Shown here in pieces: positions 12,067-21,523 of a stretch of 64,000 nt of DNA (position 1 is the stretch's first letter; every line of letters starts with the position of its first letter). This DNA is from Flavobacterium foetidum (GTDB lineage: Bacteria > Bacteroidota > Bacteroidia > Flavobacteriales > Flavobacteriaceae), in assembly GCF_004634245.1 (NCBI RefSeq), contig NZ_SJTF01000008.1, positions 124,001 to 188,000 of the forward strand, given 5' to 3'. The position numbers were made by a program, and so were the translations under genes. The notes under the pieces were generated by a model. It searched no databases, was not told where the DNA came from, and saw nothing but the letters and a program-made list of their open reading frames with translations.

Positions 12067-14721
12067 TTAGAAATTGTAACGTAAACTGAAGTTCCAAGTT
12101 CTTCCTAAACCAAAGAATCCAGTATTAGCAACGTTGATTCCTTTGTAGTTAACTGAAGTTGGCGTTACAGCAGTAGCTGTAGTCAATTCAGATAAATAAA
12201 CTTCATCAAATACGTTGTTAACGTTAACTCTGAATCCTATAGAATCGTGTTTTCCTTTTCCGATGAACAATTTGTATGAAATACCTGCATCAACTAAATC
12301 GTAGCTTGGTAATTCTAAGTTGTTTTTTACAGCTCCAACATTAGAGTATAATTTGTCATAGTATCTCCAGTCTGAATCGATAGATAGATTTTTAACGATT
12401 TCATATCTAAATCCTAGACCATAGCTAACTTGAGCACCATCTCCAACTTTTCCACCGTCAACATCTTGTTCTACCTTGTCTAGAGTAGCTAAACTTTCGT
12501 CTCTTGTAGTGGTAACTACATTACCTTGATATTGCCAGTCTCCGATAGATACAAAACCTGTTAAACTAAGGTCTTTAATTGGTTTAGCAGCAAAATCTAA
12601 CTCAACACCAGTATGTACTTGTTCTGTACCTTCGTTTGTTTTATAGATTAAATCTCCTAATTGAAGAGAAGGATATTTAGCAACATCAGCAGCAAGAGCA
12701 GTAGTAGATGTTGTTGTAACTCTGTCTTTCCAAGATGTTCTATAAGCATTTACACTTGCAGTAATCACTTTTGATGTGAAAGTATAACCTGCCTCAAGAC
12801 CGAATATTTTTTCATTCTCTGTTAAAGGGTTAACAGCATTTGTAAAGTTTAAGTAGATGTTATCGTGGTAAGGTTGACGATTGTAGTAACCTGCATTTGC
12901 ATAAATACTATGATTTTCAGCAAATTTATAGCTTGTCCCTCCTTTTACGTTGTATCCTACATTGTTTACTTTTTTAGAATCTTGATTTTCTGGTAAGTAA
13001 TCAAATCTGTCAACTCTTTGGTGTGACTGGTTAGAAAGAGATCCTTGGAAGAAAGCAGAGAAGCTATCATTAGAATATTCTAATTGACCAAATACACCTC
13101 CATAAGAAATAGTCTCTCCGTAATCGTAATCAATTCTTTGGTCTTCTCCTATAGTTTTGAAAGTTGCAGGCCAAGGTAATGCTCTTCCAATTTCAGTAAC
13201 GTAATTACTTTTTGAGATACCGCTTGGTTCGCTATTTCCGTTTTTAAGAACTCTTGTGTCTGTCCAGCTTGATAGTCCCATGAAGTCTGCAACTTGTCTA
13301 AAGTGCGTTCCTTTGTAAGTTCTTAAATCAAGACCAATGTTTAAAGCTAAGTTGTCTGTTAACTGATTTTTTAAGTTAGATACTAATCCGTACCAAGCGT
13401 GATTGTTAACACTTGCTCTAATTACGTATGCACCGTTTGTACTTCTTCCGTCAGCATTACCTGTTCCGTTAATTATAGCTTCGTTGCTTGCATAGATTCC
13501 GTCAAAGTTGATTTGTCCTCCTGCTGGAGTTGCTGGTTTAGTACCGTAATTTCCGGTTCCACCACCTCTACCCCAAGATCCGTATAATACGGTAGAAAGC
13601 TGTGTTTTATCGCTGATATCGAAATCCCAGTTTAAGTTAGCAACTGGTTTGTGGTAGTAGTTAGTTCTCTCAGACTTATATTTTCCGTCTAAGTATCCCC
13701 AGTTGTTATTGTATTTTCTTCCGTATTTCAAATAACTGTCAACAGATTTTGTAAAGTTTTGATCGTGCCATTGTGGAGCACCTGTTAACAAAAAGTTGAA
13801 GCTGTGTTTTTCATTAGCTTTATAACCAACAGAGATAAAGTAAGTCTGACCTTCTCCTTTTGTTCCGTCATTGTATCCATCACCTTGCCAGTGAGATAAC
13901 ATTACGCTTGTTCCCCATCCGCTTTTGCTCATACCTGTATTGTAGGCTGCAGTGGTTTTAAAGTAGTTGTCATTTGCAACACCTAAAGATACAAAACCTC
14001 CTTCTTGTTTGTCAGTAGCTTTTGTAATAAAGTTAACTGTACCTCCCACAGAAGAGATGGCTAATTTAGATGAACCAAGACCTCTTTGAATTTGAATGGC
14101 GTTTGCAATGTCAGACATACCAGACCAGTTAGACCAGTACATTTTACCGTCTTCCATTCCATTAATTGGCTGACCATTTAATAAGAAAGCTGTATTGTCC
14201 TGAGCAAAACCACGAACTGTGATTCTAGAATCTCCATATCCTCCAGCTTGTCCTGCAACATATACAGAAGGTGTATTTACCATTGTCTGAGTAACGTCTG
14301 CGGTACCAACTTTTGCTTGAATGTCGGCAGCTTTAATTGTAGAAACCGCGATAGGAGTCTTTCTGTCTTTTGCTAAGTCGATGATTCCCTTACCCATAAC
14401 TACAATTTCTTCTAGCTGGTTGTCATCTGAACTTAAAATAATTGTTCCAAGATTAACTGTCCCGCCATTTGAAACGGCAAAAGAAACTGTTTTTGTTTGA
14501 TAACCTAAGTAAGAAATTACAATTTCTCCTGCTGTTGCCGAAGTGGTAATTGTAAATTTACCGTCAAAATCACTTGTAGCAGCATCTGAGCTTCCTTTTA
14601 CAGCTGCATTTGCACCTGGTAATGAGTTTGTCCCATCTGTAATTGTACCTGTGATTTTTCCCTGAGAAAATACGGTCGAAACTATCATAAAGAATAGTCC
14701 AGTCAGTAACCAATTTTTCAT
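12067..14721 (-). CDS. TonB-dependent outer-membrane receptor
   Basis: This is a 22-strand outer-membrane transporter energised by TonB, of 884 residues from the chosen ATG. An alternative ATG three codons upstream at 14730 adds MIK. It shows a signal peptide (MKNWLLTGLFFMIVSTVFSQ), a carboxypeptidase-regulatory-like beta-sandwich (about 20-105, ITGTITDGTNSLPGANAAV), a plug domain with VRGFAQDNTAFLLNGQPING, and a barrel ending in a C-terminal aromatic (SLRYNF). No SusD-like partner gene is adjacent, so it is not a typical glycan SusCD pair. The substrate may be a siderophore, cofactor or peptide and cannot be deduced. It is monocistronic, with its own promoter and terminator. Confidence 0.93.
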   Translation of the reverse strand: MKNWLLTGLFFMIVSTVFSQGKITGTITDGTNSLPGANAAVKGSSDAATSDFDGKFTITTSATAGEIVISYLGYQTKTVSFAVSNGGTVNLGTIILSSDDNQLEEIVVMGKGIIDLAKDRKTPIAVSTIKAADIQAKVGTADVTQTMVNTPSVYVAGQAGGYGDSRITVRGFAQDNTAFLLNGQPINGMEDGKMYWSNWSGMSDIANAIQIQRGLGSSKLAISSVGGTVNFITKATDKQEGGFVSLGVANDNYFKTTAAYNTGMSKSGWGTSVMLSHWQGDGYNDGTKGEGQTYFISVGYKANEKHSFNFLLTGAPQWHDQNFTKSVDSYLKYGRKYNNNWGYLDGKYKSERTNYYHKPVANLNWDFDISDKTQLSTVLYGSWGRGGGTGNYGTKPATPAGGQINFDGIYASNEAIINGTGNADGRSTNGAYVIRASVNNHAWYGLVSNLKNQLTDNLALNIGLDLRTYKGTHFRQVADFMGLSSWTDTRVLKNGNSEPSGISKSNYVTEIGRALPWPATFKTIGEDQRIDYDYGETISYGGVFGQLEYSNDSFSAFFQGSLSNQSHQRVDRFDYLPENQDSKKVNNVGYNVKGGTSYKFAENHSIYANAGYYNRQPYHDNIYLNFTNAVNPLTENEKIFGLEAGYTFTSKVITASVNAYRTSWKDRVTTTSTTALAADVAKYPSLQLGDLIYKTNEGTEQVHTGVELDFAAKPIKDLSLTGFVSIGDWQYQGNVVTTTRDESLATLDKVEQDVDGGKVGDGAQVSYGLGFRYEIVKNLSIDSDWRYYDKLYSNVGAVKNNLELPSYDLVDAGISYKLFIGKGKHDSIGFRVNVNNVFDEVYLSELTTATAVTPTSVNYKGINVANTGFFGLGRTWNFSLRYNF

Positions 14722-14755
14722 TTTGATCATTTGTTTTTTCGTTTATTGTTTTTGG

Positions 14756-14763
14756 CAAAATTA
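14756..14763 (-). promoter_or_regulatory. Candidate -7 element for the TonB receptor gene
   Basis: TAATTTTG on the minus strand matches the Bacteroidota -7 consensus TAnnTTTG, 35 bp upstream of the start. I could not find a convincing -33 TTTG at the correct spacing. Confidence 0.45.
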
Positions 14764-14986
14764 TAACAAATTAATCAGTTAATGTTATCGAAATGTTAAG
14801 AAAAGTAAGTTTTGTCTTTTATGCTGCGTATTAAAATGATTTCTTCTTTTTTCAATAAAAAAAATATTGTTTTATTGAATTTTAGTCTGCGTTTTTTGTT
14901 AAATGTGTAATCATTTGAATTGTGTTGTAAGCTAAAACTTGTAGATGGACGTGATTTTTATGTTTTTTGTCGGTATTTTATGCGAA

Positions 14987-15019
14987 AAACGCCTTAATTC
15001 AGGTTAAATTAAGGCGTTT
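14987..15019 (-). terminator. pgi terminator
   Basis: A 13-bp perfect stem (14987-14999 with 15007-15019, AAACGCCTTAATT) with a 7-nt loop is followed by T residues on the minus strand, 33 bp after the pgi stop. Confidence 0.85.
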
Positions 15020-15051
15020 CAAAATGTTATGAAATTTCTGAATTTCTAGTT

Positions 15052-16695
15052 TTATTTATTTTGTAAGAAATGATTCAACAAAAATGAAGTTGAACTATCA
15101 TGACTTTTAACAGTCTTAGAATTGATTTCATCCAAGATAGAATTGGCTAATTGTTTTCCTAATTCAACTCCCCATTGATCAAAACTAAAAATGTTCCAAA
15201 TAACTCCTTGAACAAAAATTTTATGTTCGTATAAAGCAATCAGAGAACCTAGGCTTTTTGGTGTCAGTTTCTGAATCAGAATAGTGTTCGTTGGTTTGTT
15301 CCCTGTAAATACTTTGAAAGGTTTTAGGTAGGAAGCTTTTTCAGCATCAAGTCCCTGTTTGTCAAATTCTGCCTGAACTTGAGCTTCGGTTTTTCCGTTC
15401 ATTAGAGCTTCTGTTTGAGCAAAAAAGTTCGACATTAATTTATCGTGGTGATTATCATTTCCGTACAAAGGTTTGATGAAACCGATAAAGTCAGTCGGAA
15501 TTATTTTTGTTCCTTGGTGAATAAGCTGGAAAAATGCATGCTGCGAATTGGTTCCTGGCTCACCCCAGATAATAGTTCCTGTTTGGTAATTTACTGGTTT
15601 TCCATCACGACCAACGCTTTTTCCGTTGCTTTCCATTGTGGCTTGTTGCAGGTAAGGAGCCAGCTTGGATAAATATTGCGTGTACGGAATTAAAGCTTCG
15701 CTTTCGGCTCCGTAAAAATTATTGTACCAAACGCTTAATAATGCCAAAATTACCGGAATGTTTTTGTCGAATGTTGCTGATTTGAAATGTTCGTCCATTT
15801 CGTTGGCGCCTTTTAACAAATCATTGTAATTGTCAAAACCAATTGCCAAGGCAATACTCAATCCGACAGCGCTCCATAGCGAAAATCTTCCTCCAACCCA
15901 GTCCCACATCGGGAAAACGTTGTCTGGATTAATTCCGAATTCTGTTACTTTCTGAATATTTGTAGAAACCGCAGCGAAATGTTTTGCGATATCTTCCTGT
16001 TTTCCTGATTTTAGAAACCATTCTTTGATAGTCTCAGAATTGGTCAAAGTTTCCTGAGTGGTAAAGGTTTTTGAAACGATTACAAAAAGCGTGGTTTCAG
16101 GATTTAATTTTTTGATCACTTCATTTACATGATCTCCGTCAACATTCGAAACAAAATGGGTATTTAGGTGATTTTTGTAAAATTGCAACGCTTCAACTGC
16201 CATCACCGGACCAAGGTCAGAACCACCGATTCCGATATTAACAATGTCTGTAAAAGCTTTTCCAGTAAAACCTTTTCTTTGCCCGGAAATTACTTCTTCT
16301 GTAAAGTTTTTGATTTTCTTTTTTACTTCATAAACTTCCGGAATCACATTTTCTCCGTCAACTTTTATAACGGCTGTTTCAGGCGCACGCAAAGCGGTGT
16401 GTAAAACAGCGCGATTTTCGGTCTGGTTAATCAAATCTCCTCCAAAATAAGCGTCAACGGCATCTTTTAGTCCAATTGAATTTGCTAGTTCCAGTAAAAG
16501 AGAAATAGTTTCCTGACTGATATTGTTTTTAGAATAATCTACCAAAAAGTCATTCCACTGCAGGTTGAATTTTGCTGCACGGTCATTATCTTGTTGAAAC
16601 AATTCTTGTATTGTGGTTTTGTGAATTGCGTTGTAATGGTTTTGCAGATTTTTCCACGCTTCAGTCCCCGTTGGGTTGGTTGTGTTTAAAGCCAT
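15052..16695 (-). CDS. pgi: Glucose-6-phosphate isomerase
   Basis: Pgi interconverts glucose-6-phosphate and fructose-6-phosphate in glycolysis. From ATG 16695 the product has 547 residues, the normal length. Motifs include [28 protein letters not shown] (phosphate loop), the PROSITE-type signature [17 protein letters not shown], the catalytic-Glu region, [11 protein letters not shown] with the ring-opening His, and [10 protein letters not shown]. An upstream in-frame ATG at 16731 would add 12 residues unlike the family start MALNT. It is a single gene with its own terminator, and a -7-like TATTTTTG lies on the minus strand at 16729-16736, about 35 bp upstream. Confidence 0.97.
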   Translation of the reverse strand: MALNTTNPTGTEAWKNLQNHYNAIHKTTIQELFQQDNDRAAKFNLQWNDFLVDYSKNNISQETISLLLELANSIGLKDAVDAYFGGDLINQTENRAVLHTALRAPETAVIKVDGENVIPEVYEVKKKIKNFTEEVISGQRKGFTGKAFTDIVNIGIGGSDLGPVMAVEALQFYKNHLNTHFVSNVDGDHVNEVIKKLNPETTLFVIVSKTFTTQETLTNSETIKEWFLKSGKQEDIAKHFAAVSTNIQKVTEFGINPDNVFPMWDWVGGRFSLWSAVGLSIALAIGFDNYNDLLKGANEMDEHFKSATFDKNIPVILALLSVWYNNFYGAESEALIPYTQYLSKLAPYLQQATMESNGKSVGRDGKPVNYQTGTIIWGEPGTNSQHAFFQLIHQGTKIIPTDFIGFIKPLYGNDNHHDKLMSNFFAQTEALMNGKTEAQVQAEFDKQGLDAEKASYLKPFKVFTGNKPTNTILIQKLTPKSLGSLIALYEHKIFVQGVIWNIFSFDQWGVELGKQLANSILDEINSKTVKSHDSSTSFLLNHFLQNK

Positions 16696-16728
16696 TTTAT
16701 ATATAATTGAGTTTGTTTTTTGAAAAAA

Positions 16729-16736
16729 CAAAAATA
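16729..16736 (-). promoter_or_regulatory. Candidate -7 element for pgi
   Basis: CAAAAATA on the plus strand gives TATTTTTG on the minus strand, a match to TAnnTTTG. The -33 element is not evident. Confidence 0.4.
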
Positions 16737-16853
16737 CTGAAATAACTTTTAAAAGCTTACAGGTTCGCGATTATATAACAATTAGTTACGAAAACGTTTT
16801 ATGGAATTTTATAAATTGAAACTTACTTTTGTAATTTGTTGCAAGCTATTTTT

Positions 16854-17537
16854 TTATAGATGTAAGTTGTAAAGTTCATCACTAGTATTAAATAAAATCT
16901 TAAGCAAAATTGCAAACGGAAAAACGATGCAGCCAATCAAAAATATGGTTTTGCCGTGATTTCTGTCTTTTTCACTGTAAGAATAGATTCGTTCTCCGTT
17001 TGGAAGTGTCTTTTTAGAAGTCCAAAGAGAATAACCAATTATGATTCCGATACCACCGCCCAAAAGCGAAAATAAATATCCGGCGATAATCCATGGTTTT
17101 TGGTTTTCTTCTGGTTTTGCCAAAATCTTTAAACGTTCGTTTTTTAAAGATTGCAGCATTTCAGGGTCAATGTTTTTGCCTCTTTCGGTCAGGATTTTCT
17201 GGGCGAGTTTGTAATCAAAAACATTCCACTCATCTGCTTTTAGAAGAACTTCATACAATTCTTCATTTGTAAAACTCAGTAAATAATAATCACTGTCTAC
17301 CTCACTTAGAAGTTTTTCGGTCTCTTTCTCCAGAATGGCTTCTGCCTTTTTAAAATCTGAAGGGTCTATTTTTACTTCATACTGATTTTGAACTGTGCTT
17401 CCTGAAAAAGTAATATCAACTGGGGGAATATTGTCTCCTAATACAGTTTTGATGTAATTCAGATTTAAAAGTAATTCGAGTTCTTTTGCCTGAGACAGAG
17501 TTGGTAATTTTCTAAAAGTGATAAAATTTTCAGTCAT
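16854..17537 (-). CDS. Unknown membrane protein with N-terminal DUF2007-like domain
   Basis: The 227-residue protein has a soluble N-terminal part (1-75, beginning FITFRKLPTLSQAKELELLL) that resembles the DUF2007 'putative signal transducing' fold. A helical middle follows (about 80-145), then two hydrophobic segments (about 148-168 and 195-213). The start ATG at 17537 gives the only good N-terminus. No catalytic motif is seen. It is probably transcribed with the unknown gene at 17621-18247. The function is not known, and the DUF2007 match is from general resemblance only. Confidence 0.6.
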   Translation of the reverse strand: MTENFITFRKLPTLSQAKELELLLNLNYIKTVLGDNIPPVDITFSGSTVQNQYEVKIDPSDFKKAEAILEKETEKLLSEVDSDYYLLSFTNEELYEVLLKADEWNVFDYKLAQKILTERGKNIDPEMLQSLKNERLKILAKPEENQKPWIIAGYLFSLLGGGIGIIIGYSLWTSKKTLPNGERIYSYSEKDRNHGKTIFLIGCIVFPFAILLKILFNTSDELYNLHL

Positions 17538-17620
17538 TTATGATTTGGTTTTGAGGGAATAAATGTAATTAAAATTTAAGCAGTAAATGAAAAGGATTAA
17601 TTTCTTCATTTTCATTTTGT

Positions 17621-18247
17621 TTACCAAATCTTCCACCAAGGTTTTTTATTGACATGGATAATTTTCTTAGCGATATCAACTTCAATTTTTTTAAACGTTT
17701 CAGTCTTGATTTTTGAATCATCAAAAAACAATAATCCATTTTCATCCATCCCTATCGGAAGTCTGGTTCTTTCTTTCCAGCTTTCTGTTTGTAATTCAGG
17801 AATTAACGGGCTGTCTTTTTTAGCATCAAATTTTTTTCTGGCTTTTTCGATGATTTCTTCTTCTAAGTTCGAAGTTGAATTCTTGAAAAGTGTCAATGAA
17901 TTATCGGGTATGCTCAAAAGAAAAACCTGGGTTTTGTCGCCAATTTTCTGAACATCCAAAACTTTAAAATAAGCAATAGTGTCTAAAAGATAATGGCCAA
18001 TTTTAGCAGAGTCGGGATTAAATTTTGATAAGTCTTTTGCATGAGCACTAGCAATTAAATACCTCAAATTTCCAGAAAGTCCGCCGCCAATCGAACTCAT
18101 GTCAGTAAAACCTTTTTCCTGAATAATTTGTCCAACTTTATAATTTGAAATTAGATTTTCAGCAAGATTGGTATCTCGATAAAATAATTTTAAACCTGAA
18201 AAAGTTTCATGATAAATGGTTTTAAGACGCGAATTTTTCATGTTCAT
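17621..18247 (-). CDS. Hypothetical cytoplasmic protein, 208 aa
   Basis: I do not recognise the family. The product has no signal peptide or membrane segment and mixes helices and strands. An SSIGGGLSGNLRYLIAS segment lies at about 51-67, a PWWKIW tail closes the protein, and the second half is lysine-rich. An alternative ATG lies two codons in, at 18241. It lies 24 bp from the M23 peptidase gene stop on the same strand, so co-transcription is likely. Confidence 0.7.
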   Translation of the reverse strand: MNMKNSRLKTIYHETFSGLKLFYRDTNLAENLISNYKVGQIIQEKGFTDMSSIGGGLSGNLRYLIASAHAKDLSKFNPDSAKIGHYLLDTIAYFKVLDVQKIGDKTQVFLLSIPDNSLTLFKNSTSNLEEEIIEKARKKFDAKKDSPLIPELQTESWKERTRLPIGMDENGLLFFDDSKIKTETFKKIEVDIAKKIIHVNKKPWWKIW

Positions 18248-18271
18248 TTAGAATTGAGATTTTTGATTATG

Positions 18272-19495
18272 CTACAAATTCCCAATACTGTCCAATTCTC
18301 TTTTCAGAGGTTCAATTTGTTGCATGAAACGTGTTCTGTCATTTCCGGTAAGAGATTCTCCAGTTGGAAGATTCAAACGAAGTGCATCTACCTGAACCCC
18401 GTTTTTCCAGAAACGGTAACAAACGTGTGGTCCCGAAGCCAAACCGGTACTTCCAACTAGTCCTATAGTTTGTCCTTGTGTTACACGCTGTCCGCGACGA
18501 ACCAAGATTTTTGACATGTGCAAATATTGAGTAGAGTAGGTTCCGTTGTGTTTTACTTTAACAAAGTTTCCGTTTCCTGCTGTATATCCTGTTGTTTCTA
18601 CAACTCCCGATGCTGTGGTCGAAATCGGAGTTCCGGTTGGAGCGGCGTAGTCGGTTCCTTTGTGTGCTTTCCAAGTATGCTGCACTGGATGAAAACGGTT
18701 CATGGTAAATCGTGAAGTGATTCGGCTGAATTTGATCGGTGTTTTTAAGAAAAAGTTTTTCAAAGTCTTTCCTTCGTCGTCATAATATTCGACTTTTCCA
18801 GAAATCGTATCTTTTTGAAAAGGAAATGCATAAACGATTTTTCCTTTGTATTCAAAAAAAGCAGCTTCCAAATCTTCAACTCCGTCATAGGTTTTGTTGT
18901 TGATAAACCTTTCGGTGAAAATTAATCCGTAACGGTCGCCTTTTTTGAGTTTGAAGAAGTCGATAGACCAAGAAAATACTTTTGTGATTCTGCTCGCAAG
19001 AGCCGTTTCGACGCTTTCGTTTCCTAAGGTTTCAGATAAAGAGCTTTTTAAGACTCCGCCAATTATTTTTCGCTTCAGCGTAACAGGCTTTATTTTTTTG
19101 TACGCTTTTGCGATACTGTCGCGCAAATCGATAACATAATAAGTTAAGGCATCTGGCTGATAAATAAAAACCTGTAGGTTGTTGGTTTTGTTTTTTGCTC
19201 TTAGCAATGTAAAAGGTTTGTTGTAACGAATAGAACGCACATTAAAAGAATCTTTAACCTGCTCTACAATATTATGAACTTTTTTGTCTCCAATATTCTG
19301 GCTCTGCAAGATAGAGCCAAAAGATTCTCCTTTTGAGATGGTGTCGTTTACAACATTAAAATCAGCGTAATTAAAACCGAATTCTACTTTTTTGGTTTTG
19401 GGTTTGGTAATTTTGTTCTCGACTATGGTTTCTTCTTTTTTGTTGCAGGAGAAAATCGAAAACAAGACAATTAAAATTACGACTGCTTTTTTCAA
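18272..19495 (-). CDS. M23-family metallopeptidase lipoprotein with Cys in the second zinc-site motif
   Basis: M23 enzymes cut peptidoglycan cross-bridges. The 407-residue product has a lipoprotein signal (hydrophobic 4-16, lipobox Cys17), a long N-terminal region resembling OapA/LysM-type parts of YebA-like proteins, and a C-terminal LytM domain. Zinc and catalytic residues: His278 and Asp282 (HKGTD), His326 (YLHMS) and His357. The canonical HxH is H357-V-C359, so the usual second His ligand is Cys. Cys can bind zinc, so activity may be kept. The gene ends a run that includes the tryptophan dioxygenase gene 25 bp upstream. Confidence 0.92.
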   Translation of the reverse strand: MKKAVVILIVLFSIFSCNKKEETIVENKITKPKTKKVEFGFNYADFNVVNDTISKGESFGSILQSQNIGDKKVHNIVEQVKDSFNVRSIRYNKPFTLLRAKNKTNNLQVFIYQPDALTYYVIDLRDSIAKAYKKIKPVTLKRKIIGGVLKSSLSETLGNESVETALASRITKVFSWSIDFFKLKKGDRYGLIFTERFINNKTYDGVEDLEAAFFEYKGKIVYAFPFQKDTISGKVEYYDDEGKTLKNFFLKTPIKFSRITSRFTMNRFHPVQHTWKAHKGTDYAAPTGTPISTTASGVVETTGYTAGNGNFVKVKHNGTYSTQYLHMSKILVRRGQRVTQGQTIGLVGSTGLASGPHVCYRFWKNGVQVDALRLNLPTGESLTGNDRTRFMQQIEPLKRELDSIGNL

Positions 19496-19520
19496 ACTAT
19501 TTGGATTTTATGCGGAGAAA

Positions 19521-20462
19521 TTAAACGTCGGTTTCATTTCCCCAATTGGACAATTCTTCTTCGGTCCACAATTTAGGAAAAAAGATGCGTCTTTGGTATT
19601 TTGGATGCATATATTTTTGCCAGTCGCTTCCTCCTGTAGCTTCTCCTGTTCCTTTTCCGCTTTCCAGAATGTACTTTCTAGCCGTGTTTAGATGTTGCAT
19701 AACCCAAGTGATATTCACGGTTTTATCGTAATGACGCATTGCGGCGATTAAGTCAGGATTTTGCTGATCGCTTTCTGGAAGCTGAGAAAATTTCTGCCAG
19801 ATGTTTTTTGTCTTAAAAATAGACATTTGCCTTAAAAACTGAACTTTGTATTTGTTTTCAAATTCTTGAAGCAGATATGATTTTTCGCCAGTATGATAAT
19901 CTTTTCCGGCAGCTTGCCAGTACAAATGTTCAAAAGTGGTTTCGAGATCGGTGTTTTCGTCAAAACCAGCTTTGTATCTCCTGTCGGTTAGATTGATTAC
20001 GTCTGTAGAAGCAAATTCAATCATTCTGTATTGAGCGCTCTGAAAACCGCTTGCAGGAGTAAGCGTATTTCTGAATTTCATATATTGATCCACTTCCATT
20101 CCGTTCTCCATAATGCTGAACGAATTCGTCAGCATATCAAAGTATCTGGTAATTCTTGATAATCTTTCGCTGAAAAAGTCAACCTGAATATTTTCTTGGT
20201 CGGCAATTTGGTCGATTTCCCATAAAATCATTTTAAAGATCAACTCGTTTACCTGATGGTACATAATAAAAACCATTTCGTCAGGAAGAGTCGTGCGTTG
20301 GATCTGCAGATTTAAAAGTGCATCGGTTTGAATGTAGTCCCAGTAAGTGATAGGTTTTGACCAAAGCAATCCTTCTAATTGCACATCAGTTTTTTGATTT
20401 ATGGCTTGATATTTTAAATCAATTTCTTTTAAGATCTCTTCAGAACGATCTGTAGTATTCAT
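19521..20462 (-). CDS. Tryptophan 2,3-dioxygenase family protein
   Basis: TDO is a haem enzyme that opens the indole ring to give N-formylkynurenine. The 313-residue product has YHQVNELIFK with the conserved distal His69, FRNTLTPASGFQSAQYR at 130-146 (substrate carboxylate-binding Arg region), WVMQHLNTARKYI with the likely proximal haem ligand His257, and GTGEATGGSDW at 271-281. All core motifs are present, though the sequence is divergent and slightly longer than Xanthomonas TDO. It overlaps the DUF3108 gene by one base (TAATG), so it is translationally coupled. No kynureninase or kynurenine formamidase is visible in the window. Confidence 0.88.
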   Translation of the reverse strand: MNTTDRSEEILKEIDLKYQAINQKTDVQLEGLLWSKPITYWDYIQTDALLNLQIQRTTLPDEMVFIMYHQVNELIFKMILWEIDQIADQENIQVDFFSERLSRITRYFDMLTNSFSIMENGMEVDQYMKFRNTLTPASGFQSAQYRMIEFASTDVINLTDRRYKAGFDENTDLETTFEHLYWQAAGKDYHTGEKSYLLQEFENKYKVQFLRQMSIFKTKNIWQKFSQLPESDQQNPDLIAAMRHYDKTVNITWVMQHLNTARKYILESGKGTGEATGGSDWQKYMHPKYQRRIFFPKLWTEEELSNWGNETDV

Positions 20463-21232
20463 TATTTTTTTACTTTAAGTGGACTTTGTAATCCTTTATA
20501 TTCGTCAAGGTCAGCTTTCAGGGAACCAACAGCTAAATCTGCTTTTATTCGAATAGGAACTTTGTTTTTGTCGTCTGTAATCCAGAGTGTTAAGCTTTCT
20601 TTTTCTTTGAAAACCCTTCCGGTCTGAACCGATGGTTTGAAAACCATTGCAGAAACGGTTCCAAATTTAGTCGTAATATCTTGACGGCCTACAAACTTTA
20701 ACTTAAATTTTGTGATTTCATCATCAAAAAACATATCAATCGTAATGGCCTCGCCCGATCTGAGTTTGTCTATATTCGGATGATTTCTTAGATAGTAAAA
20801 AGAAGATACAATGTCTTGTACATTTTCGGTGACTACGATTGTTTTTTCTGATTTTCGTTTGTAGTCTTTAACCAAAACTCTGTTATCAGTTTGGTTAAAA
20901 AAACCTTCCTGGTTTTTGGTATAACCGCCTTCGTCTATTTTTCGGACAAAACGATATGGACTGCCGGTTTCTTTGTCAAAATAACTTTCGTACAAATCTT
21001 CAACCTTAAAAAAGAATTTAGACATACCAGTTGTGTAACCTTTACCCACGGCATGATAAACTTTTTTATTGCTAATGGTGGCATCTTTAACTTCGAGAGT
21101 AGCGTAACCGGCATTTACGATTCCGTAATGAATTCGGAATTTGAAGTATTCACCTGTGTCAAAAGCATCTTCTTTTTGAGAATCGAAACTAAATGTCGTG
21201 AGAATTAATATAGTGAGAATGAGTTTTTTCAT
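20462..21232 (-). CDS. Exported DUF3108-family protein
   Basis: The 256-residue protein has a signal peptide (MKKLILTILILTTFSFDSQ) and a beta-rich DUF3108-like body with GEYFKFRIHYGIVNAGYATLEV near the N-terminus and LTLWITDDKNKVPIRIKADLAVGS (about 215-240, split here by context) near the end. I chose ATG 21232 because it begins the signal peptide; an upstream in-frame ATG at 21307 would start inside the terminator hairpin. It probably resides in the periplasm or envelope with unknown function. Its stop overlaps the start of the dioxygenase gene (TAATG). Confidence 0.8.
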   Translation of the reverse strand: MKKLILTILILTTFSFDSQKEDAFDTGEYFKFRIHYGIVNAGYATLEVKDATISNKKVYHAVGKGYTTGMSKFFFKVEDLYESYFDKETGSPYRFVRKIDEGGYTKNQEGFFNQTDNRVLVKDYKRKSEKTIVVTENVQDIVSSFYYLRNHPNIDKLRSGEAITIDMFFDDEITKFKLKFVGRQDITTKFGTVSAMVFKPSVQTGRVFKEKESLTLWITDDKNKVPIRIKADLAVGSLKADLDEYKGLQSPLKVKK

Positions 21233-21291
21233 AATTATATTTGTCTGTTTATTTGTATTAAAGGCAAATTCTATTCCAAATTTACCAAAAC

Positions 21292-21401
21292 AAAAAAACT
21301 CAGTCAAGTGCTGACTGAGTTTTTATGCTATTAACTAACCAAAAAACTATAAATTATGAAATTTATATCAATTAAGAAGGAAACCACCCCTTCTTGTTTT
21401 G
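21292..21401 (-). ncRNA. Candidate small RNA (or leader) with its own promoter and terminator
   Basis: On the minus strand a -7 element TATCTTTG (21414-21407) is followed by GCACCGC. About 110 nt later a strong intrinsic terminator is reached: a 13-bp stem, 21294-21306 with 21312-21324, a 5-nt loop, then seven T. Between them are two perfect short hairpins: AAGAAGG/CCTTCTT (21389-21395 with 21374-21380) and ATAAATT/AATTTAT (21360-21366 with 21349-21355). No coding capacity is evident. The layout fits a free-standing sRNA, or an attenuated leader for the DUF3108-dioxygenase operon that starts 60 bp beyond. The transcript start is inferred, not measured. Confidence 0.55.
21294..21324 (-). terminator. 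Strong intrinsic terminator ahead of the DUF3108 gene
   Basis: A 13-bp perfect stem (ACTCAGTCA core) with a 5-nt loop is followed on the minus strand by seven T. It may end the candidate small RNA, hpd readthrough, or both. Confidence 0.88.
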
Positions 21402-21406
21402 CGGTG

Positions 21407-21414
21407 CAAAGATA
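21407..21414 (-). promoter_or_regulatory. Candidate -7 element TATCTTTG
   Basis: CAAAGATA on the plus strand reads TATCTTTG on the minus strand and is followed by GCACC. It matches TAnnTTTG perfectly. TTTG words lie upstream but none at the ideal 19-21 nt. Confidence 0.5.
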
Positions 21415-21523
21415 GATAGAAAGTTCAAAAATAAAATAGGCAAAGTCAAGTTTAACATAACATTTGCAAAAAAAGCATCGTTTTTTGGTGAATTATATGG
21501 TTTTGTATATGAAAATTGACGTT

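Larger units (their letters stand above)
14731..15051. other. Intergenic region between pgi and the TonB receptor gene
   Basis: This 321-bp AT-rich gap contains the pgi terminator on its right and the receptor promoter on its left (CAAAATTA at 14756-14763, i.e. TAATTTTG on the minus strand). I saw no operator palindrome or riboswitch-like fold in the remaining roughly 220 bp. Confidence 0.6.
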
